NCBI GenBank assembly: GCA_000619965.1
Contig: JHVD01000006.1
Location: 62,001 to 126,000, forward strand
Direction of reading: 5' to 3'
DNA: 64,000 bases
DNA from: Propionibacteriaceae bacterium P6A17
GTDB lineage: Bacteria; Actinomycetota; Actinomycetes; Propionibacteriales; Propionibacteriaceae
Each line of letters starts with the position of its first letter. The first letter of the stretch is position 1. A program made the position numbers and the translations under genes. The notes beneath the pieces were generated by a model. That model did no database searches. It was not told the origin of the DNA and saw only the letters and a list, made by a program, of their open reading frames with translations. This document shows positions 27,850-37,293 of the stretch, piece after piece.

Positions 27850-28877
27850 GGTGCGCCACGCGGGCGCTGAGGGACGGCTACCGCCTGGTTCGGCCCCTGC
27901 TGTTCACGATGGACCCCGAGGACATCCACGTGCGCATGATCGACGCCCTCGGCGTCCTGCCCGCGACGACCCGAGCGGTGGTCAAGGACCCTGTGGAGGT
28001 GGCCGGCATCCGCTTCCCGAACCGGGTCGGCGTCGCGGCGGGCCTCGACAAGGACGGCAGGGCCGCCAGGGCTTGGGCGCGCTTCGGGTTCGGCTTCGCC
28101 GAGCTGGGCACGGTCACAGCCCAGGCGCAGCCTGGCAACCCGCTGCCGCGTCTGTTTCGTGCGCGAGCCTCGCACGGCATCGTCAACCGCATGGGCTTCA
28201 ACAACGACGGCGCCCCCGCCCTCGCCCGACGGCTCGCGGACTTCGGCGTCGCCCGCGGCAACGGGGCTCTCGGAATCCCGCTCGGCATCTCCATCGGCAA
28301 GACGAAGATCGTCGAGGGGCCCGGCATCGTCGACGACTACCTCGCCTCGCTCGAGGCGGTGGCGCCGTACGCGGACTACGTGGCGATCAACGTCTCCAGC
28401 CCCAACACGCCGGGCCTTCGTGACCTCCAGGCCGCGGCGGAGCTCGAACGCCTCCTCGCGGCCCTGACGTCGGCCGCCCACGTCCACGACGGACTGCCCG
28501 TGTTCGTGAAACTCGCCCCCGACCTCGAAGGCAGCGCCCTCGACGACACCCTCGCCGTGGTCACAGGCAGCGGGGCGGCCGGGATCATCGCCACCAACAC
28601 GACCCTCTCCCGCGATCATCTGGCGCCCCAGGACGCGCATCTGGCCGCTGAGGCCGGGGGGCTCAGCGGAGCGCCGCTGTCGACGCGGGCGCTGCGCTTC
28701 GTCGAACACGTCGCCGCGGGCACCGACCTGCCGGTGATGGGCGTGGGTGGGATCATGCGCCCCGTCGACGCGGCTCGAATGTTCGACGCGGGGGCGGTGC
28801 TCGTGCAGCTCTACACCGGCTTCATCTACGAGGGGCCCGCGCTGGTGCGAGGGATCCACGAATGGGAGGGACGATGA
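27846..28877 (+). CDS. pyrD: Dihydroorotate dehydrogenase (quinone), class 2
   Basis: A 343-residue FMN enzyme that oxidises dihydroorotate to orotate and passes electrons to quinone. The N-terminal extension ([25 protein letters not shown]) is the membrane-associating helix pair of class 2 enzymes. [38 protein letters not shown] (with the active-site serine near residue 184) and GVGGI are conserved. It overlaps carB and pyrF by 4 bp. It is one of four consecutive pyrimidine genes. Confidence 0.96.
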   Translation: MRCATRALRDGYRLVRPLLFTMDPEDIHVRMIDALGVLPATTRAVVKDPVEVAGIRFPNRVGVAAGLDKDGRAARAWARFGFGFAELGTVTAQAQPGNPLPRLFRARASHGIVNRMGFNNDGAPALARRLADFGVARGNGALGIPLGISIGKTKIVEGPGIVDDYLASLEAVAPYADYVAINVSSPNTPGLRDLQAAAELERLLAALTSAAHVHDGLPVFVKLAPDLEGSALDDTLAVVTGSGAAGIIATNTTLSRDHLAPQDAHLAAEAGGLSGAPLSTRALRFVEHVAAGTDLPVMGVGGIMRPVDAARMFDAGAVLVQLYTGFIYEGPALVRGIHEWEGR

Positions 28878-29671
28878 CCTACAGGGAGCGCCTGGCCGCG
28901 GCGGTGGCGGCCCGCGGCAACCTGTGCGTGGGGATCGACCCGATGCCGTCGGTGCTCGACGCATGGGGCGTCGCGCACGACGTCCGTGGGCTCGAGACGG
29001 TGGCGCGCGGCATCGTCGAGGAGCTCGGCGAGCACGCGGCCGCCTTCAAGCCCCAGTCGGCCTTCTTCGAGCCGTTCGGTGCCGCAGGGATCGCGGTGCT
29101 CGAGCGCGTCCTGGCGGACATCGGGCAGGCCGGGGCGCTGTCCATCCTCGACGTCAAGCGCGGCGACATCGGTTCGTCCATGGCCGGCTACGCGCAGGCC
29201 TATCTCGCCGACGACGCCCCGCTGGCCAGTGACGCCATCACCGTCAGCCCCTACCTGGGCGTGGGCAGCCTCCTGCCCGCCTTCGAGCTGGCGCGGGCCA
29301 CGTCGCGGGGCATCTACGTCCTGGCCCGCACCTCGAACCCGGACGGCGGCCACCTCCAGACCGCGACGACGCCGTCGGGGGCGTCCGTGGCGCAGCACGT
29401 GCTCGACGAGTTGACCGCGCTGAACGTCGAGCACGACGGGCTGCTCGGTGTGGTATTGGGGGCCACCCATAAGGACCTGGGGTGCGATCCGTCGGGATTC
29501 AACGGGTCGATCCTCGCTCCAGGGGTGGGGGCGCAGGGAGCGACCATTGCGTCGCTTGCTAGTGTTTTCCAACGTGCCTTGCCGCTGGTGCTGCCGACCG
29601 CGAGTCGACAAATCATCGGCGGGGGACGGCAACGGCTCCGGGCACGGCTCCAGGAGCTGTTGTCGGGCTAG
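28874..29671 (+). CDS. pyrF: Orotidine 5'-phosphate decarboxylase, type 2
   Basis: A 265-residue type 2 OMP decarboxylase, the form common in actinobacteria, which makes UMP. The catalytic D93-x-K95-x-x-D98 motif is seen in [20 protein letters not shown] near the start and the phosphate-binding LAPGVGAQG near the end also match. The upstream in-frame ATG 28862 is possible, but ATG 28874 has GGGAGGG at good spacing and a 4-bp overlap with pyrD. It ends the pyrimidine run; a small GGTGG/CCACC hairpin follows at 29671-29686. Confidence 0.94.
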   Translation: MTYRERLAAAVAARGNLCVGIDPMPSVLDAWGVAHDVRGLETVARGIVEELGEHAAAFKPQSAFFEPFGAAGIAVLERVLADIGQAGALSILDVKRGDIGSSMAGYAQAYLADDAPLASDAITVSPYLGVGSLLPAFELARATSRGIYVLARTSNPDGGHLQTATTPSGASVAQHVLDELTALNVEHDGLLGVVLGATHKDLGCDPSGFNGSILAPGVGAQGATIASLASVFQRALPLVLPTASRQIIGGGRQRLRARLQELLSG

Positions 29672-29691
29672 GTGGTGACCCCCACCTCGCC

Positions 29692-29725
29692 TAAGCTGTC
29701 CCAAACCACGTCTTCCGTGGAAGAC
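29692..29725 (+). promoter_or_regulatory. mihF promoter with a GTCTTCC dyad in the leader
   Basis: TAAGCT (29692-29697) is a plausible -10 box. Just downstream, GTCTTCC (29710-29716) and GGAAGAC (29719-29725) form a near-perfect dyad with a 2-nt centre. It lies about 36 bp before the mihF start and may be an operator rather than an RNA hairpin, since the loop is too small. Confidence 0.4.
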
Positions 29726-29761
29726 CGAACACCCACGCCTTTGTGCGGATTGGAGAACCAC

Positions 29762-30073
29762 ATGGCGATCCCGAAGCTCAGCTCGGAGCAGCTCGCTGCC
29801 GCTCGCGCTTCCGCCACCGAGGCTCGACGCGTGCGCGCCGAGCTGAAGGAGCAGGTCAAGAACCAGGAGCTCTCGTTCATGGAGGCCCTGGCCAAGGCCC
29901 AGGGCGATGACACCCTCTCGCGGATCAAGGTCGTCGACCTGCTTCGCGCGGTTCCTCGCGTCGGCGTCACGCGCGCCGCTGAGATCCTGGAGGCCGCGGA
30001 CATCTCCGCCAACCGCCGGATCCGGGGCCTGGGGCGTCATCAGATCGAGCGCCTCGCTCGCTTCTTCGCCTGA
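29762..30073 (+). CDS. mihF: Integration host factor, actinobacterial type (mIHF)
   Basis: A 103-residue nucleoid-associated protein of the actinobacterial mIHF family, unrelated in sequence to E. coli IHF. It has the long N-terminal helix (SSEQLAAARASATEARRVRAELKEQVKNQELSFMEAL) and the H2TH-like DNA-binding part ending RRIRGLGRHQIERLARFF. It bends and compacts DNA and is essential in mycobacteria. It stands in front of gmk as in most actinobacteria. ATG 29762 is chosen because the family starts MAIPKLS; the longer frame includes the promoter. Confidence 0.93.
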   Translation: MAIPKLSSEQLAAARASATEARRVRAELKEQVKNQELSFMEALAKAQGDDTLSRIKVVDLLRAVPRVGVTRAAEILEAADISANRRIRGLGRHQIERLARFFA

Positions 30074-30088
30074 GCGACGCATCTCCAA

Positions 30089-30094
30089 TAGGGT
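30089..30094 (+). promoter_or_regulatory. Leaderless-type -10 box of gmk
   Basis: TAGGGT ends 6 nt before ATG 30101. The GGGGGA between them touches the start codon and is too close to serve as a ribosome binding site. Confidence 0.45.
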
Positions 30095-30100
30095 GGGGGA

Positions 30101-30655
30101 ATGACCTCCGCCCGACTTTGGATCATTTCGGGGCCGAGTGCAGTCGGAAAGGGTACCGTCTGCGCTCGGCTTCGTGCTCTCCACGACGAGCCGTTCTACT
30201 CCGTCTCGGTGACGACGCGCGCCCCGCGGCCCGGCGAGGTGGAGGGGGAGAGCTACCACTTCTGCACCCGTGAGGAGTTCGAGCGGATGATCCGCGACGG
30301 CGAACTGCTCGAATGGGCGAGGGTGCACGGCGACAACTATTACGGCACCCCGCGTCGCCCGGTGGAGGAGGCCATCGCCGCCGGCCGCCACGTGATCCTC
30401 GAGATCGACCTGCAGGGCGCGCGCCAGGTGAAGGCAGCGATGCCCGACGCGCAGCTCGTCTTCCTCCTGCCGCCGACGTGGGAGGAGCTCGTGTCGCGGC
30501 TCGTCGGCCGAGGCACCGAGACCGACGAGCAGCGCCGTCGCCGGCTGGAGACCGCCAAGGAGGAGCTGGCGTCGGTCGGCGAGGCGGATCACACCGTGGT
30601 CAACGTGTCGGTCGAGGACACCGTCGAAGCTTTGGTAGGATTGCTGGGATTGTGA
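30101..30655 (+). CDS. gmk: Guanylate kinase
   Basis: A 184-residue kinase converting GMP to GDP. The P-loop reads SGPSAVGKGTV near the N-terminus. The GMP-binding part has SVSVTTRAPRPGEVEGESYHFCTREEF and GNYYGTP-like GDNYYGTPRRPVEEA, followed by VILEIDLQGARQVK. Length is normal. It begins 27 bp after mihF with its own leaderless-type promoter. Its 3' end carries a TAGGAT sequence that might serve rpoZ. Confidence 0.96.
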   Translation: MTSARLWIISGPSAVGKGTVCARLRALHDEPFYSVSVTTRAPRPGEVEGESYHFCTREEFERMIRDGELLEWARVHGDNYYGTPRRPVEEAIAAGRHVILEIDLQGARQVKAAMPDAQLVFLLPPTWEELVSRLVGRGTETDEQRRRRLETAKEELASVGEADHTVVNVSVEDTVEALVGLLGL

Positions 30656-30712
30656 TCACTGTGGCGCGCGCGACCGCGAGCGCCGACGTCGAGCAGTAAG
30701 GGCCACCCGAAC

Positions 30713-31072
30713 TTGAACACCATCGAAGGCATCACGAACCCGCCCGTCGACGAGCTGTTGGAGCACGTCGACTCCAAGTACCGTCTGGTGCTGTTCGCCG
30801 CCAAGCGCGCGCGTCAGATCAACGCCTACTACGCCCAGCTCGGTGAGGGGCTGCTGGAGAACGTGGGCCCGATGGTCACCGCCGCTCCCGAGGACAAGCC
30901 GCTCAGCATCGCGCTGCGCGAGATCAACGAGGGCAAGCTCGAGTACCGCGAGTTCGACCCGGAGGCCGAAGCCACCCAGCGCCCGGTCGAGGGCGTGTCG
31001 TTCGACTTCGTGAACCCCTTCGAGGATGCTGCCGATCTGGGCCTCGAGCCGGGCGACGACTCCCTCGCCTGA
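30713..31072 (+). CDS. rpoZ: RNA polymerase omega subunit
   Basis: A 119-residue omega subunit, which helps assemble the beta' subunit of RNA polymerase. It contains [34 protein letters not shown] and [14 protein letters not shown], standard for actinobacterial RpoZ, and an acidic tail. The only suitable start is TTG 30713, with no evident ribosome binding site or -10 box at leaderless spacing. This is odd for such a gene. The usual next gene, coaBC, is missing. Confidence 0.92.
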   Translation: MNTIEGITNPPVDELLEHVDSKYRLVLFAAKRARQINAYYAQLGEGLLENVGPMVTAAPEDKPLSIALREINEGKLEYREFDPEAEATQRPVEGVSFDFVNPFEDAADLGLEPGDDSLA

Positions 31073-31089
31073 GCCCTCCCCCAAGGATT

Positions 31090-31106
31090 CCCGGGACGCC
31101 CCCGGG
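31090..31106 (+). terminator. Small GC hairpin after rpoZ
   Basis: CCCGGG (31090-31095) and CCCGGG (31101-31106) can pair around a 5-nt loop. It lies in the 99-bp gap before metK, is short, and is not followed by a T-tract, so it is only a weak terminator or leader hairpin candidate. Confidence 0.3.
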
Positions 31107-31171
31107 TTGGGCACCTTGTTGCTGCCCGCAAAAACCGATGAGCGGCTTGTCGCCGCAGAAGGAGCTCGATC

Positions 31172-32362
31172 ATGAGCCGTTTGTTCACCTCCGAGTCCGT
31201 CACCGAGGGCCATCCCGACAAGATCGCGGACTCCATCTCCGACGCGGTACTGGATGCACTGCTCGCGCAGGATCCGGGCGCGCGGGTCGCCGTCGAGACC
31301 CTCATCACCACGGGCCTCGTGGTCGTGGCCGGTGAGGTCACGACGCACGCGTACGCCAACATCGCCGACATCGTCCGCGAGCGCATCACGCAGATCGGAT
31401 ACCGCTCCTCGAAGGTCGGTTTCGACGGCGCGTCCTGCGGCGTGACCGTCGCGATCGGCGCCCAGTCGCCCGACATTGCGCGCGGTGTCGACCTCGCCAC
31501 GGAAGCGCGCGCCGGGGACACCGACGACTACGCCCGGCAAGGCGCTGGGGACCAGGGCCTCATGTTCGGCTACGCCTGCAACGAGACCGAGGCGCTCATG
31601 CCGTTGCCGATCGACCTCGCCCACCGGCTGGCCGAGCAGCTCGCCCGGGTGCGCCACGACGGCACCCTCGACTACCTGCGCCCCGACGGGAAGACGCAGG
31701 TCACCGTCCGCTACGACGACCAGGGCCGCCCGGCGGGCATCGACACCCTCGTCATTTCCACGCAGCACGACCCGGGCGTCGACATCGAGGCGACGATCCG
31801 CCCCGATCTGGAGCGCGTCGTGATCGCGCCGGTCCTCGAGCGCTACGGCTTTTCGGGCGAGCAGCCGCGCGTGCTCGTCAACCCGACGGGGTCGTTCGTC
31901 ATCGGCGGGCCGATGGGCGACGCGGGGGTCACGGGACGCAAGATCATCGTCGACACCTACGGAGGCATGGCCCGCCACGGCGGGGGCGCCTTCTCGGGCA
32001 AGGACCCGTCGAAGGTGGACCGTTCGGCCGCGTACGCGCTGCGCTGGGTGGCGAAGAACGTCGTCGCCGCCGGGCTCGCGGACAGGGTGGAGTGCCAGGC
32101 CGCCTACGCCATCGGCAAGGCCGAGCCCGTCGGCTTCTACATCGACACGTTCGGGACCGCCAAGGTCCCCGAAGCGCAGATCCAGGACGCGGTGCTCGCC
32201 ACGTTCGACCTGCGCCCGGGCGCGATCATCCACGATCTCAACCTGCTGCGTCCGATCTACTCGGACGTCACCGTCTACGGCCACTTCGGCCGCGAGCTGC
32301 CGTCAGCGACGTGGGAGCGCACCGACCGGGCCGAGCAGCTCGCGCGGGCGGTCAAGGGGTGA
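31172..32362 (+). CDS. metK: S-adenosylmethionine synthetase
   Basis: A 396-residue enzyme making SAM from methionine and ATP. Signatures are [74 protein letters not shown] and a final [12 protein letters not shown]. Length is normal. The start has GAAGGAG about 7 nt upstream. No SAM riboswitch could be recognised in the 99-bp leader. It is followed by priA after one base. Confidence 0.97.
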   Translation: MSRLFTSESVTEGHPDKIADSISDAVLDALLAQDPGARVAVETLITTGLVVVAGEVTTHAYANIADIVRERITQIGYRSSKVGFDGASCGVTVAIGAQSPDIARGVDLATEARAGDTDDYARQGAGDQGLMFGYACNETEALMPLPIDLAHRLAEQLARVRHDGTLDYLRPDGKTQVTVRYDDQGRPAGIDTLVISTQHDPGVDIEATIRPDLERVVIAPVLERYGFSGEQPRVLVNPTGSFVIGGPMGDAGVTGRKIIVDTYGGMARHGGGAFSGKDPSKVDRSAAYALRWVAKNVVAAGLADRVECQAAYAIGKAEPVGFYIDTFGTAKVPEAQIQDAVLATFDLRPGAIIHDLNLLRPIYSDVTVYGHFGRELPSATWERTDRAEQLARAVKG

Positions 32363-32363
32363 C

Positions 32364-34319
32364 GTGACGGACGCGCTGGTCGAGGTGCCGGGCCAGACGG
32401 TGGCGCGCGTCGCCGTCGAGGGCTCGCTGCCGCACCTCGACCGGCCGTTCGACTACGCAGTACCAGCCTCCCTGGCCGGGCAGGTCGTGCCCGGATGCCG
32501 CGTCAAGGTGCGGTTCGCGGGCACGCTCCGCGACGGCTGGGTGCTTGAGCTTGCCGAGACCAGCGCCTTCGACGGCGAGCTGGACCGGATCCACAAGGTG
32601 GTCTCTCCGGAGCGTGCGCTCCTGCCCGCGACGCAGGCGCTGATCCGGGCGGTTGCGGACCACTATGCGGGGGTGTGGTGGGACGTGGCGAGGCTTGCGG
32701 TGCCGCCCCGCCACGCCGCCACCGAACAGGCTCCGCAGCGCCCGTGGCCGAAGCCCGCCATCCCGGAGCCGACGGGCACCCTCGCCTCGCAGCCCCTCGG
32801 CGAGCCATACCTGAGGGCTCTCGAAGCCGGCGGCACACCCAGGGCCGCCTGGCAGGTGCGTCCCGCCGGAGGAGGGGACGACGCGTTGCGTGGCGCCGTC
32901 GAGGCGACGGCGGCCTGTCTCGCCTCCCATCGCTCGGCGGTGGTCGTCGTCCCGACCGCGCGCGAGCTGGAGCGCGTCGTCGCGCACTTCCGGGCCGCGT
33001 TCGGGGCGCGTGCCGTCGCCACCCTCGCCTCCGAGCAGGGACGCGCCGCACGCTACCGCCAATACCTGGCCTGCACGCGCGGCGAGGCGAGGATCGTCGT
33101 CGGCACCCGCAGCGCGGTGTTCGCGCCGGTGCGCGACCCGGGGCTGATCGTCGTGCTCGACGAGGGCAGCGACCATCACGTCGAGCGCCGCGCCCCGTAC
33201 TTCCACGCCCGCACCGTCGCGATCCTGCGCGCGTCCCTCGACCGGTGCGCGCTGCTGCTTGCGAGCCACGCGCGCAGCGTCGACGTGGAGGCGCTGGTGC
33301 AGCGCGGCTGGCTCGGCACCATCAACGACCCGCCGTCCGGGCTGCGGGCGCTCGTCGCGCCGGTGCACACCGTGAGCGACGTGGACCGCGAGCGTGACCC
33401 GTCGGCGGCGCGCCTGCGCATCCCGTCGCGGGCCTTCCGGTTCCTGCGCACCCAGTTGCCCGTCGGGCCGGTGCTGGTGCAGGTGCCGGCGCGGGGTTTC
33501 GCCGCGGCGCTGGCCTGTGCCAGATGCCACCAGGTTGCGCGGTGTCCGCGCTGCACCTCGGTGTTGCGCGCGCGTCGGCGCGACGAGCCCGAGTGCACCC
33601 TGTGCGGTCACCGTCCAGTGCGCTGGAGCTGCCCCAATTGCCACGCGACGACGATGACGACCCCGAGGCCGGGCGCGGCGCGCACCGCGGAGGAGTTGGC
33701 GCGGGCCTTCCCCGGTGTGCTCGCGGTCAACAGCTCGGCCGACCGCCTGCGCGACGAGGTGCCCGACGAGCCGGCCATCGTCGTCGCCACGCCGGGAGCC
33801 GAGCCGAGGGCGAGCGGCCCGGGCTACGCGGGTCTCGTCATCCTCGACGCCGACGCGACGCTCGCGCGGGCCGACTTCCGCGCCTCCGAGGAGGCGATCA
33901 GGCGGTGGTCCAACGCGTTGGCCCTCGTCCGTCCCGCGCCCGACGGGGGCCGCGCGCTCATCGTCGGGGCCCACACGCACCCCGCGGTCCAGGCGATGGC
34001 CCGCCTCGACGCCATCGGCTTCGCCCGCAGCGAGCTGGCGCTGCGCGGCCAGGCGCGGCTGTCGCCGGCGGTGCGCACCGCGCGGGTGGGCGGCGAGCAC
34101 GACGCGGTGCGTGACTTCCTGCACAACGTCGCCTGGGAGGACGTCGAGGTGCTGGGGCCCACCGAAGTGGCCGCCGAGCGCTGGGCCGTGCTGCTGCGGG
34201 CCGACCTGGAGCGGGGCCGTGAGTTCGTGGCACAGGTCAAGGCCGCGGCAGCGATTCGTTCGGCCAAGAAGCAGGGCGGCGTGCTGCACTATCGAGTGGA
34301 CCCTGAGGTGTTGGAATGA
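32364..34319 (+). CDS. priA: Primosomal protein N' PriA, actinobacterial helicase-deficient type
   Basis: A 651-residue PriA homologue. The N-terminal DNA-binding domain (VAVEGSLPHLDRPFDYAVP) and the zinc-binding region with eight cysteines from about residue 385 (CARC, CPRC, CTLC, CPNC) are intact. The Walker A GxGKT motif is absent: the corresponding region reads RPAGGGDDALRGAV. The DEEH box is replaced by LDEGSDHHVE. This loss is known for actinobacterial PriA, so a structural role in replication restart without helicase activity is expected. GTG 32364 lies one base after the metK stop. It precedes fmt and rsmB, the usual order. Confidence 0.93.
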   Translation: MTDALVEVPGQTVARVAVEGSLPHLDRPFDYAVPASLAGQVVPGCRVKVRFAGTLRDGWVLELAETSAFDGELDRIHKVVSPERALLPATQALIRAVADHYAGVWWDVARLAVPPRHAATEQAPQRPWPKPAIPEPTGTLASQPLGEPYLRALEAGGTPRAAWQVRPAGGGDDALRGAVEATAACLASHRSAVVVVPTARELERVVAHFRAAFGARAVATLASEQGRAARYRQYLACTRGEARIVVGTRSAVFAPVRDPGLIVVLDEGSDHHVERRAPYFHARTVAILRASLDRCALLLASHARSVDVEALVQRGWLGTINDPPSGLRALVAPVHTVSDVDRERDPSAARLRIPSRAFRFLRTQLPVGPVLVQVPARGFAAALACARCHQVARCPRCTSVLRARRRDEPECTLCGHRPVRWSCPNCHATTMTTPRPGAARTAEELARAFPGVLAVNSSADRLRDEVPDEPAIVVATPGAEPRASGPGYAGLVILDADATLARADFRASEEAIRRWSNALALVRPAPDGGRALIVGAHTHPAVQAMARLDAIGFARSELALRGQARLSPAVRTARVGGEHDAVRDFLHNVAWEDVEVLGPTEVAAERWAVLLRADLERGREFVAQVKAAAAIRSAKKQGGVLHYRVDPEVLE

Positions 34320-34332
34320 CCAAGGAGATGTC

Positions 34333-35241
34333 GTGAGACTTGTGTATGCAGGGACCCCGGAGACCGCGCTGCCCGCGCTGGAGGCGCTCGTCGCGTCGAG
34401 CCATGAGGTGGTGGCGGTCGTCACCCGACCGGATGCCCCGGCCGGGCGTGGACGCAAGCTGACCCCGTCGCCGGTGGCGGCGCGGGCGCAGGCCCTCGGC
34501 ATCGAGGTGCTGAAGCCCGACAAGCCCTCCGATGAGGACTTCCTCGCTCGCCTGCGGCAGATCGCCCCCGACGTGTGTCCCGTCGTGGCCTACGGCGCGC
34601 TGCTGCCCCAGCGCGCCCTCGACATCCCGCGGCACGGCTGGGTCAACCTGCACTTCTCGCTGCTGCCGCGCTGGCGCGGAGCTGCGCCCGTGCAGCGTGC
34701 GATCATGGCCGGCGACGAGGAGACCGGCACCACCTGTTTCCGCATCGTGCGCGCCCTCGACGCCGGGCCGGTGTACGACGTGGAGCGCCTGCCGATGCCG
34801 GAGCTGACGGCAGGGGAGCTGCTGGAGCGCCTGGCGCGCTCGGGGGCGGCGCAGCTCGTGCGGGTGATCGATGGGATCGCTGCGGGCGCCCAGCCGGTGC
34901 CGCAGCCAACCGAGGGGGTCACCGTCGCGCCGAAGCTCGAGGTGCTTCAGGCGCGGATCGACTTCTCGCTGCCGGCGGCGCAGGTGCGCAACCACGTGCT
35001 CGGCTGCTCGCCCGACCCCGGAGCGTGGTGTGAGCACGACGGGGCTCGTCTGAAGGTGCTCCGTGCGACGCTGGCCGCGGACGTGGCGGGCGAGCCGGGG
35101 ACGCTCACCGTGACCAAGCGGCAGGTCTTCGTCGCCTGCGGTGACGGCGGGCTCGAGCTGCTGGAGGTGCAGGCGGCGGGCAAGCGTCGGATGGCCGCCA
35201 TCGACTGGGCGCGCGGCGGCGTACACGGGGTGCTGCGGTGA
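34333..35241 (+). CDS. fmt: Methionyl-tRNA formyltransferase
   Basis: A 302-residue enzyme that formylates initiator Met-tRNA with 10-formyl-THF. It starts MRLVYAGTPETALPALEAL and has the catalytic region NLHFSLLPRWRGAAPVQRAI with the conserved Asn and His, plus a C-terminal OB-like domain. AAGGAGA lies about 5 nt before GTG 34333; the longer frame within priA is a shadow. It overlaps rsmB by GTGA. Confidence 0.96.
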   Translation: MRLVYAGTPETALPALEALVASSHEVVAVVTRPDAPAGRGRKLTPSPVAARAQALGIEVLKPDKPSDEDFLARLRQIAPDVCPVVAYGALLPQRALDIPRHGWVNLHFSLLPRWRGAAPVQRAIMAGDEETGTTCFRIVRALDAGPVYDVERLPMPELTAGELLERLARSGAAQLVRVIDGIAAGAQPVPQPTEGVTVAPKLEVLQARIDFSLPAAQVRNHVLGCSPDPGAWCEHDGARLKVLRATLAADVAGEPGTLTVTKRQVFVACGDGGLELLEVQAAGKRRMAAIDWARGGVHGVLR

Positions 35242-36554
35242 GCCGCGCGGTCGCCTTCGAGGTCCTCCGCCAGATCACCGGTGAGGGCGCCTACGCGAAT
35301 CTGGCGCTCTCGAAGCGGCTCGCGAAGGCGAAGCTGTCGGCGCGCGACGCCGCGTTGGTCACCGAGCTCGTCGCGGGCACCTGCCGCGCGATGGGCACCT
35401 ACGACCGCATCATCGAGGCCGCGGCCGGACGCCCGCTCACCAGCATGCAGCCCGCCGTCGTCGATGTGCTGCGTCTCGGGACCCACCAGTTGCTGGCGAT
35501 GCGCAGCCCGGCCCATGCGGCGGTCGGCGCGACGGTCGAGCTGGCGAAGCAGCGGATCGGCCGGCGGGTGACGGGCATCGTCAACGCGGTGCTGCGCAAG
35601 GTGGCGGCACGCTCGCTGGAAGAGTGGCTGGACGTCATCGCCGACGGTCTGGACGAGATGGGCGCGCTCGCACTGCGCAACCATCATCCCCGCTGGGTGG
35701 CCGAGTCGATCGCCGACGTGCTCCCGCATGCGGAGGTGGCCGACGCACTCGCGGCGAACAACGTCGCGCCGACACCCACCCTCGTCGTCCGTCCCGGGCT
35801 CGCGAGCGTGGAGGAGCTCGGCGGCACCGCGACCAGCCTGTCGCCGTTCGGGGCGGTGCGCGAGGGTGCGCCCTCCGCCGTGGCTGCCGTGCGCGAGGGC
35901 CGGGCCGGGGTGCAGGACGAGGGCTCGCAACTGGTCGCCTGGGCGTTGGCGCGCAGCGCGGGGCCGGAGGGTCCGTGGCTCGACCTGTGCGCGGGCCCGG
36001 GCGGGAAGGCGGCGCTGCTCGCGGGCCTCGCGCGCGAGCGGGGGACGATGCTGCTGGCGAGCGAACTGCAGGAGCACCGCGCGCAGCTGGTCCGCAACGC
36101 CCTGGCCGTGTACGGCGAGGCCCACGTCGTCGCCGCCGACGGCACCCGTCCGGCCTGGCCGCAGGCCGCGTTCGCGAAGGTGATGGCCGACGTGCCCTGC
36201 AGCGGGCTGGGGGCGCTGCGTCGACGCCCCGAGTCGCGGTGGCGAAGGCACCCGGAGGACGTGACGGAGCTCGTGCCGCTCCAGCGCGCGCTGCTCGATG
36301 TGGCCCTGTCGTCCGCGCTGCCGGGCGGGGTCGTCGCCTACGTCACCTGCTCGCCGCACCGCGCGGAGACGCGGGAGGTCGTCGAACAGGTCGTGGGTGC
36401 CCGCGACGACGTGGAGGTCCTCGACGCGCGCTCGGCGCTGCCCGAGGTGCCCGACGCCGGCTTGGGCCCGTACGTGCAGCTCTGGCCTCACCGCCACGGC
36501 ACCGACGCGATGTTCCTGGCGCTGCTGCGGCGGCGCCCGGAGGTGCGCCGATAG
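35238..36554 (+). CDS. rsmB: 16S rRNA (cytosine-967) methyltransferase RsmB
   Basis: A 438-residue RNA methyltransferase with an N-terminal NusB-like RNA-binding domain ([33 protein letters not shown]) and a SAM-dependent catalytic domain. The SAM-binding loop is CAGPGGK near residue 250. The catalytic region [18 protein letters not shown] and the second cysteine in [11 protein letters not shown] (about residue 370) are present. It overlaps fmt by 4 bp and ends the priA-fmt-rsmB run. Confidence 0.95.
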   Translation: MSRAVAFEVLRQITGEGAYANLALSKRLAKAKLSARDAALVTELVAGTCRAMGTYDRIIEAAAGRPLTSMQPAVVDVLRLGTHQLLAMRSPAHAAVGATVELAKQRIGRRVTGIVNAVLRKVAARSLEEWLDVIADGLDEMGALALRNHHPRWVAESIADVLPHAEVADALAANNVAPTPTLVVRPGLASVEELGGTATSLSPFGAVREGAPSAVAAVREGRAGVQDEGSQLVAWALARSAGPEGPWLDLCAGPGGKAALLAGLARERGTMLLASELQEHRAQLVRNALAVYGEAHVVAADGTRPAWPQAAFAKVMADVPCSGLGALRRRPESRWRRHPEDVTELVPLQRALLDVALSSALPGGVVAYVTCSPHRAETREVVEQVVGARDDVEVLDARSALPEVPDAGLGPYVQLWPHRHGTDAMFLALLRRRPEVRR

Positions 36555-36557
36555 ACT
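36552..36557 (+). promoter_or_regulatory. Leaderless-type -10 box of rpe
   Basis: TAGACT overlaps the rsmB stop codon region and ends 7 nt before ATG 36565. No ribosome binding site is present in the gap. Confidence 0.45.
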
Positions 36558-36564
36558 GCCGGGC

Positions 36565-37218
36565 ATGCAGATCACCCCGAGCATCCTCAATGCCGACCTC
36601 GCCCGGCTCGCGGACGAGGTCGGGCGCATCTCGCATGCGGACATGGTCCACATCGACGTGATGGACGGCCACTTCGTGCCCAACCTCACCCTGGGTCTGC
36701 CCGTCGTCGAGTCGTTGCTGCGGCACACCGCATTGCCGCTCGACCTGCATCTCATGATCGAGGAGCCGGACCGGTGGGCGCCGGGCTACGCGGAGGCGGG
36801 GGCGTCGTCGGTGACCTTCCACATCGAGGCCGCGAAGGCCCCGGTGCGGCTCGCCCGGGAGCTGCGACGACTGGGCGCCAGGTCCTGTGCGGCCCTCAAC
36901 CCGGCCACGCCCGTGGAGTCGGTGGCCGATATCCTCGACGAGCTGGACATGGTGCTGCTCATGACCGTCGAGCCCGGCTTCGGAGGCCAGCCGTTCCTCG
37001 ATCTCGTGCTGCCGAAGATCCGCAGGGCACGGCAGCTCATGGGGGCGAGGGACATCCGACTGCAGGTCGACGGCGGCGTGTCGCTGGAGACGATCGACCG
37101 CTGCGCGGAGGCCGGCGCGGACGTGTTCGTCGCAGGGTCCGCGGTGTACCGCGCCGAGGACTGCAACGCGATGGTCGACGCGTTGCGCGAGCGTGCGCTG
37201 GCGGCCTGCACGCACTGA
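36565..37218 (+). CDS. rpe: Ribulose-phosphate 3-epimerase
   Basis: A 217-residue TIM-barrel epimerase of the pentose phosphate pathway. It has [32 protein letters not shown] (metal-binding and catalytic residues), [22 protein letters not shown] and [11 protein letters not shown], ending with [10 protein letters not shown]. Length is normal. It lies 10 bp after rsmB but carries its own TAnnnT box at leaderless spacing, so it may be transcribed both ways. Confidence 0.96.
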   Translation: MQITPSILNADLARLADEVGRISHADMVHIDVMDGHFVPNLTLGLPVVESLLRHTALPLDLHLMIEEPDRWAPGYAEAGASSVTFHIEAAKAPVRLARELRRLGARSCAALNPATPVESVADILDELDMVLLMTVEPGFGGQPFLDLVLPKIRRARQLMGARDIRLQVDGGVSLETIDRCAEAGADVFVAGSAVYRAEDCNAMVDALRERALAACTH

Positions 37219-37280
37219 TCGGTGCCCGGACCTCGACGTCCCGGGTTCGCGCGGGTTCAACCAATCCCGGCGCGCGCGCC

Positions 37281-37286
37281 TATGAT
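37281..37286 (+). promoter_or_regulatory. Leaderless-type -10 box of dxs
   Basis: TATGAT, close to the consensus, ends 7 nt before ATG 37294. The intervening GGAGGGC would place a GGAGG only 2 nt from the ATG, too close for normal ribosome binding, so transcription probably starts at the codon. Confidence 0.5.
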
Positions 37287-37293
37287 GGAGGGC

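Noticed and set aside
30652-30699. A 15-codon frame between gmk and rpoZ
   Set aside because: It stops 13 bp before rpoZ without overlap, and lies 10 nt from the TAGGAT box; no support beyond being open.
31073-31171. Possible SAM riboswitch before metK
   Set aside because: The 99-bp leader shows only small hairpins and none of the conserved SAM-I, SAM-II or SAM-IV core patterns I could recognise.
32364-34319. priA as a damaged gene because Walker motifs are missing
   Set aside because: The frame is full length, zinc cysteines are intact, and loss of helicase motifs is a known feature of actinobacterial PriA.
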